64,000 nucleotides of DNA from contig DBML01000008.1 in the NCBI GenBank assembly GCA_002298915.1, forward strand, positions 62,001 to 126,000. Direction: 5' to 3'. The position numbers and the translations under genes were made by a program. This document shows, piece after piece, positions 60,571-64,000 of this stretch. Under the pieces are notes generated by a model. The model was given only the letters and a program-made list of their open reading frames with translations. It was not told the DNA's origin and searched no databases. How positions within the stretch are numbered: the first letter of the stretch is position 1; each line of letters begins with the position of its first letter. The stretch is from Clostridium sp. UBA699. GTDB lineage: Bacteria > Bacillota > Clostridia > Clostridiales > Clostridiaceae.

Positions 60571-61329
60571 CTACACCCTGCCAACGTCGTTGACAGTCTT
60601 CTCCAGTGTGCTGTTAATGACCTTGAGAGCCCTCTGGTTCGATTCGAACTCCCTGGAAACCTCCATCATCTTTACCATCTGGTCCAGCATGTTTACGTTT
60701 GAGGACTCCAGGAAGCCCTGGTTAACCGCGCTTTCAGTTGCCTGGAAGCCCTGACCCGATGCGTATATTGTGTTCCCCTTGAGCTCGAACGCTCCGTAAT
60801 CCCTGAAATCAACAGTCAAGATCTTCTGCTGGGTTCCGTTTATGTACCCTTTTTTGTCCACGTTCATGCTGTCATTCTGTAGGTTAATGCCGGATATGTT
60901 CCCCTGCGGGTCTATCCCCAGGACCTTGTAGCCCTCTTGTGTAGCAAGCTGACCGTTTTCGTCAACCCTGAAATTGCCGTTGCGGGTGAAGCCCATTGTA
61001 CCGTCATCCAGCTGCACCGCAAAGAAACCCTTCCCGGATATGGCCAGGTCTGTGTATATTCCGGTCTGCTTCAGAGCCCCCTGTGAAAAGTCGGTGTATG
61101 CCTCGTCTATCTCCGTGCCGAAATTTATGCTCCCTAGCTCCTGCCGCTGGTTGCTGCCTGCCCCCCCGGCATTGTTGCAGAGCTCATACTCCTGCATGGT
61201 GCGCTGTATGAGGTCCTGGTATTTGAACCCAGGCGTGCTGACGTTTGCAGTGTTTGCAGCATTGTTCTCCTGCTTCTGCTGAAGGACGTCCATCTGCCTG
61301 CTCACGTTGTACAAGCTTCTAACTATCAT
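60571..61329 (-). CDS. Flagellar basal-body rod/hook protein (FlgF/FlgG-like), paralogue
   Basis: 252 residues, TGATG overlap with the small gene before it. N-terminal SLYNVSRQMDVLQQKQENNAANTANVSTPGFKYQ, central repeats, C-terminal GFLESSNVNMLDQMVKMMEVSREFESNQRALKVIN. The two paralogues, like flhO/flhP of Bacillus, probably form successive parts of the rod. Exported without signal peptide. Confidence 0.93.
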   Translation of the reverse strand: MIVRSLYNVSRQMDVLQQKQENNAANTANVSTPGFKYQDLIQRTMQEYELCNNAGGAGSNQRQELGSINFGTEIDEAYTDFSQGALKQTGIYTDLAISGKGFFAVQLDDGTMGFTRNGNFRVDENGQLATQEGYKVLGIDPQGNISGINLQNDSMNVDKKGYINGTQQKILTVDFRDYGAFELKGNTIYASGQGFQATESAVNQGFLESSNVNMLDQMVKMMEVSREFESNQRALKVINSTLEKTVNDVGRV

Positions 61330-61529
61330 CAGTTTCCCTCCTCTGCTGACAGGGCTCTTATTTCGTCCGGGTAAACCATACCCATAGCCCTTGCCTTCTC
61401 TTCTATATTCGTGCTTGCGCCGGACATGAAGGTTATGTTCATCACTATCGCCCCTATCATGATACCCATTCCCAGCGATATAAGGACCTCCGGCTTTATC
61501 TTGAATAATGCTTGGATAAGTTTTTTAAT
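61329..61529 (-). CDS. Small membrane protein of the flagellar operon, probable ATT start
   Basis: 66 residues if the start is ATT at 61529-61527, 7 nt after GGGGAGG; the only other in-frame candidate is ATG at codon 21, without a ribosome site. One hydrophobic segment (ISLGMGIMIGAIVMNITFM), then a charged tail. It overlaps the end of the preceding SwrB-like gene by 34 bp and its TGA overlaps the ATG of the next rod gene. I recognise no family. Too short for the usual caller. Confidence 0.6.
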   Translation of the reverse strand: MKKLIQALFKIKPEVLISLGMGIMIGAIVMNITFMSGASTNIEEKARAMGMVYPDEIRALSAEEGN

Positions 61530-61930
61530 AGTAAAACCTCCCCTTTGTCCATGCGCGTTATGTTAGCGATCTCCTGCAGGCTCAGCCCCTGGCTCTCGTA
61601 TTCAAGGACAGCCTTTACGCTGTCGGGCATAGGCTGTTTTTTTATCTGCTGCTCCTCAGGCGAAGCAGGCTTTTCAGGCGCTGCAGCTTCCCCTGCCTCT
61701 TCCGAAGCCTCTGCCTTCATTTCCTCCCTGCTTACAAGGCTCTGGAACAAAAGGTTTTCCAGCCGCTCAAGTCTGCCATTCATCTCGTCCAGAGCTGAAC
61801 TGCTTGCCGCAGTGCCAGCGTCTGCCTGTACAAGGTCCTGTGATGGCGCCGCCGTCCTCTGTATCCTTCTGTTCACGAGGCCCAGCATAACAAGCACCGA
61901 GCCCAGCAGCATCAATTTGTAAAACATCAT
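61496..61930 (-). CDS. SwrB-like DUF6115 flagellar accessory protein
   Basis: 144 residues. One N-terminal membrane segment (MFYKLMLLGSVLVMLGLV), a Glu/Ala/Pro-rich linker with a coiled-coil stretch (LDEMNGRLERLENLLFQSL), and a C-terminal HTH-like SLQEIANITRMDKGEVLLLKNLSK. This order and its place right after fliA match SwrB (YlxL) of Bacillus, which helps activate the flagellar type III export apparatus. Overlaps fliA by ATGA-type coupling. Confidence 0.82.
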   Translation of the reverse strand: MMFYKLMLLGSVLVMLGLVNRRIQRTAAPSQDLVQADAGTAASSSALDEMNGRLERLENLLFQSLVSREEMKAEASEEAGEAAAPEKPASPEEQQIKKQPMPDSVKAVLEYESQGLSLQEIANITRMDKGEVLLLKNLSKHYSR

Positions 61931-62634
61931 ACCATGTACTCCCTTAGCTTAAGTAATATCTTGCCGTGTATCTGCGAAACCCTCGGTATGGATATGTCCA
62001 TCGCGTATGCGATCTCCTTGAGCGTCAGCTCTTCGACGTAGTACAGGCTGAGTATCGCCTGTTCCCTTTCGCTCAGCTTCTCTATCGCGCTGCCGAGAAG
62101 CTTTTTGCGCTCCTTCTTTATGTACTCCTCCTCCGGCGAGTCGGTCGATTCGTCCTTAAGGAGGTCCGCCAGCTGAGTTTCCCCGCCGTCCTTCTGGAAC
62201 AGCGTAGCCTCGAAGGAAACCTTAGAGAGGTAGTGAACGGTCTCGTGTATCCTGCTGAGCTCCTTCTCGGAAATCCCCATCTCAGCGCAAATCATATGCT
62301 CGTCGGGGCTCCTCATGAGCTGCTGCTCGAGCTTCTCCTTAGCGCTGTAGTACTGGTTTAACCTTACTATCCTGTCCCTGGACACCCTGCCGGATTTTCT
62401 CATCTCGTCTATTATGGAACCCTTAATCCTCACCGTGGCATAAGCTTCGAAGGGCACGGACTTACCGGCGTCGAACTTCTTGACAGCATCGATGAGGCCC
62501 AGGACGCCCACAGAGAAAAGGTCGTCCTTGTCCATCTCCCCGTCCCCGGTGTCTATCCTTGCTACGATCCTGGTGACAAGAGGTATGTGTTTGAGCACCA
62601 TATCGTTATCCGCAGCTGTATTCAGATATGCCAT
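61927..62634 (-). CDS. fliA: RNA polymerase sigma factor for flagellar genes, FliA/SigD
   Basis: 235 residues, family length for sigma-28. Region 2 (DLFSVGVLGLIDAVKKFDAGKSVPFEAYATVRIKGSIIDEMR), region 3 (DRIVRLNQYYSAKEKLEQQLMR) and region 4 (LTLKEIAYAMDISIPRVSQIHGKILLKLREY) are all present. It transcribes late flagellar and chemotaxis genes, and is normally held by FlgM, not seen here. Starts 16 bp after the PilZ gene. Confidence 0.97.
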   Translation of the reverse strand: MAYLNTAADNDMVLKHIPLVTRIVARIDTGDGEMDKDDLFSVGVLGLIDAVKKFDAGKSVPFEAYATVRIKGSIIDEMRKSGRVSRDRIVRLNQYYSAKEKLEQQLMRSPDEHMICAEMGISEKELSRIHETVHYLSKVSFEATLFQKDGGETQLADLLKDESTDSPEEEYIKKERKKLLGSAIEKLSEREQAILSLYYVEELTLKEIAYAMDISIPRVSQIHGKILLKLREYMV

Positions 62635-62650
62635 AGAAGCACCTCCCCAA

Positions 62651-63322
62651 CTATTTTCTGCTCTTCATCCTCATTATCCTGAAGACATGCTTGACAATGA
62701 GGTCCTTCGTTTCTTCGTCCAGGTCCCTGAACTGTATGCCGTAAAAGTATTTTATGTGGTTGGGGTCCACCGTCAGCTGCTTGTGCACAACGGCTCCCGG
62801 TACAACCAGCATTTTGTCGCATATGGATACCAGGAAGAGTATCTGCTGACCCTCCTGAAGGTTTTCATGGCAGGAGAACTTGATGCCCCCTCCGCTGATG
62901 TCTATCATGAAGGCCTCTTTCATGAGCCCCGTTATCCTTTCGAAAACCTCCTGGGCGTTTTCCATTTTTTTCGCAAGCTCCAAAAGCTCGCTGTCGCAGC
63001 TGTACTCCATGGGAGCGCTGTACTCCACCCTGACGTTCTCCCTCCTCTGGACCGTCTCGAAACCGTGAAGGCCCGATATCCTGTAGGTCGGCACGTCCCC
63101 GGAAATCCTTTTGCTTATGCACCCGCTGAAAAGCAGCCCCTTGTTGCGGCTGAACACCTGCGCCTGGACCTGCTCCCCTTCTTTGAAAAGCTTGAAGCGC
63201 CTGTCGTCTGCAGGTATGGAGAAGTCCACGTATTCTCTTGTCTTGTCCACAACCATGCCCTCGACGATGATGCAGTCTTCGCCTATGACCTGTATTTTAC
63301 CCTTCAGTTCTATCCTATCCAT
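62651..63322 (-). CDS. PilZ domain flagellar brake protein (YcgR/MotI-like)
   Basis: 223 residues. N-terminal YcgR-type domain and C-terminal PilZ domain (about 90-215) with the c-di-GMP-binding QRRENVRVEY (R-x3-R) and DISGGGIKFS (D-x-S-x-x-G). Bound c-di-GMP makes such proteins slow flagellar rotation. It lies between flhG and fliA, as in other Firmicutes. Confidence 0.93.
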   Translation of the reverse strand: MDRIELKGKIQVIGEDCIIVEGMVVDKTREYVDFSIPADDRRFKLFKEGEQVQAQVFSRNKGLLFSGCISKRISGDVPTYRISGLHGFETVQRRENVRVEYSAPMEYSCDSELLELAKKMENAQEVFERITGLMKEAFMIDISGGGIKFSCHENLQEGQQILFLVSICDKMLVVPGAVVHKQLTVDPNHIKYFYGIQFRDLDEETKDLIVKHVFRIMRMKSRK

Positions 63323-63333
63323 CTGACCACCTG

Positions 63334-64000
63334 CTATGTCCCGAATATTTTCATGAACCTGTTCCCAAGCTGCTTGAGCGTTGAGACGTTCCTAACGTAG
63401 ACGTTCTCGTCAAGTATGTTCGCGGCGATGTTCCTTATGTTGCTGCTGGAAAGCGCTCCCGGATATGAAAGAACTACCGGGTGCTGCTGCATGATCGCCT
63501 TCTCTACCCTTGCGTCGTCGAATATGTATCCGCAGTTCTCTATCTCCACCGTGAGGAACTCCCTGGAGGTGGCCTGGAGCTTTCCGAACGCCTCGCTGCC
63601 AGCTTCGCTGCTCGCAACCTTGTTCACTATCACCTTCACTGTCGGCTTCAGCCCGTAGAAGCTTATTATCTTCAGGACCCTGTAGGCATCCGTGATGGCT
63701 GTCGGCTCCGGAGTCGTCACCAGGATGACTTCGTGGGCGAAGGTGATGAAGCTCAGTGTCTCCCTGCTTATCCCCGCTCCGTTGTCTATAACCATGACGT
63801 CGAAGCCCCCCAGCGCTATCAGCTCGTTTATGAAGGCCCGCTGCGTCTCTTCCGCCAGGCTCTCGATCTCAAGAAGGCCTGCGCCTCCCGATATCACCTT
63901 TATGCCCTCAGGACCCTCGTATATTATTTCCTCCAGAGCAGCCCTGCCCTCGAGGTAGTCGAAAAGGTCGTAATCGTAGTGGATGCCCATCACTATGTCT
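63334..64000 (-). CDS. FlhG/YlxH-type MinD-like ATPase, 5' end outside window
   Basis: The frame stays open to the window edge; 222 residues of the C-terminal part are seen, beginning before GIHYDYDLFDYLEGRAALEEIIYEG. The deviant Walker A lies outside. Seen: GGAGLLEIESLAEETQRAFINELIALGGFDVMVIDNGAGISRETLSFITFAHEVILVTTPEPTA, with the Walker B-like IDNGAG. With FlhF (probably upstream) it controls the number and position of flagella. Followed by the PilZ gene after 11 bp. Confidence 0.9.
   Translation of the reverse strand, partial: DIVMGIHYDYDLFDYLEGRAALEEIIYEGPEGIKVISGGAGLLEIESLAEETQRAFINELIALGGFDVMVIDNGAGISRETLSFITFAHEVILVTTPEPTAITDAYRVLKIISFYGLKPTVKVIVNKVASSEAGSEAFGKLQATSREFLTVEIENCGYIFDDARVEKAIMQQHPVVLSYPGALSSSNIRNIAANILDENVYVRNVSTLKQLGNRFMKIFGT

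Noticed and set aside
1..64000. CRISPR arrays, insertion sequences, rRNA genes, prophage or origin
   Set aside because: No repeat-spacer pattern, transposase, integrase, phage structural genes or DnaA-box cluster was recognised in reading the window.

Overview
The window reads as the chromosome of an anaerobic, motile, amino-acid-fermenting Clostridia-class Firmicute. The evidence is a complete selenocysteine-dependent glycine reductase operon, a two-subunit iron-sulfur L-serine dehydratase, T-box, M-box, FMN and tandem glycine riboswitches, a long-form hibernation factor, a FliA/SwrB/FlhG flagellar cluster and dense clostridial-type Shine-Dalgarno sites. Glycine-reducing genera such as Peptoclostridium or Acidaminobacter would fit, but the species cannot be fixed from this sequence alone. 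Three genes are read through in-frame UGA as selenocysteine: grdA, grdB and a small HesB-like gene.

Layout. 1-4.9 kb: a partial DUF434/DUF5616-type gene, a repeat-bearing unknown gene, an AT-rich islet with a 794-residue double-domain isoprenoid enzyme, and the tmRNA gene ssrA. 5-14.3 kb (minus): smpB and rnr, then a glycolytic operon read rpoN-pgk-tpiA-gpmI-eno-secG; sigma-54 stands where cggR-gapA is usual and no gapA is present. 14.4-22.5 kb (minus): glycine riboswitch - grdX - trxB - trxA - grdE - grdA(Sec) - grdB(Sec) - grdC - grdD. 22.7-29 kb: degV, trmL, tRNA-Leu, a VanW-type protein, an aldolase/mtnA pair and cinA. 29-33.8 kb (minus): HesB-like selenoprotein, malic enzyme, nth, plsC, queG and T-box-controlled cysE. 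33.9-44.8 kb: an M-box-controlled soluble MgtE/CBS protein, ygiQ, a lipid kinase, pssA, sdaAA/sdaAB, fba, and T-box-controlled leuS with tRNA-Gln. 44.9-51.6 kb: a membrane protein, J-domain, DUF5685 and CYTH genes, an NdpA-like protein, a small alarmone synthetase, a phosphoesterase, and FMN-riboswitch-controlled ribU. 51.6-59.8 kb: tex, prfB (programmed frameshift), secA, hpf, an MBL hydrolase and a small membrane gene. 59.8-64 kb (minus): flagellar genes read flhG - PilZ - fliA - swrB-like - a small membrane ORF - two rod/hook proteins.

How the genes work together. Glycolysis (fba, tpiA, pgk, gpmI, eno) yields pyruvate. Serine dehydratase makes more pyruvate, malic enzyme links malate to it, and the MtnA/aldolase pair may recycle deoxyribose by-products into DHAP. 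Glycine reductase is the electron sink and ATP source: thioredoxin and its reductase pass electrons to GrdA, GrdB and GrdC/D release acetyl phosphate, and glycine appears to be sensed through the tandem riboswitch. RNase R, SmpB and tmRNA form a ribosome-rescue cluster.
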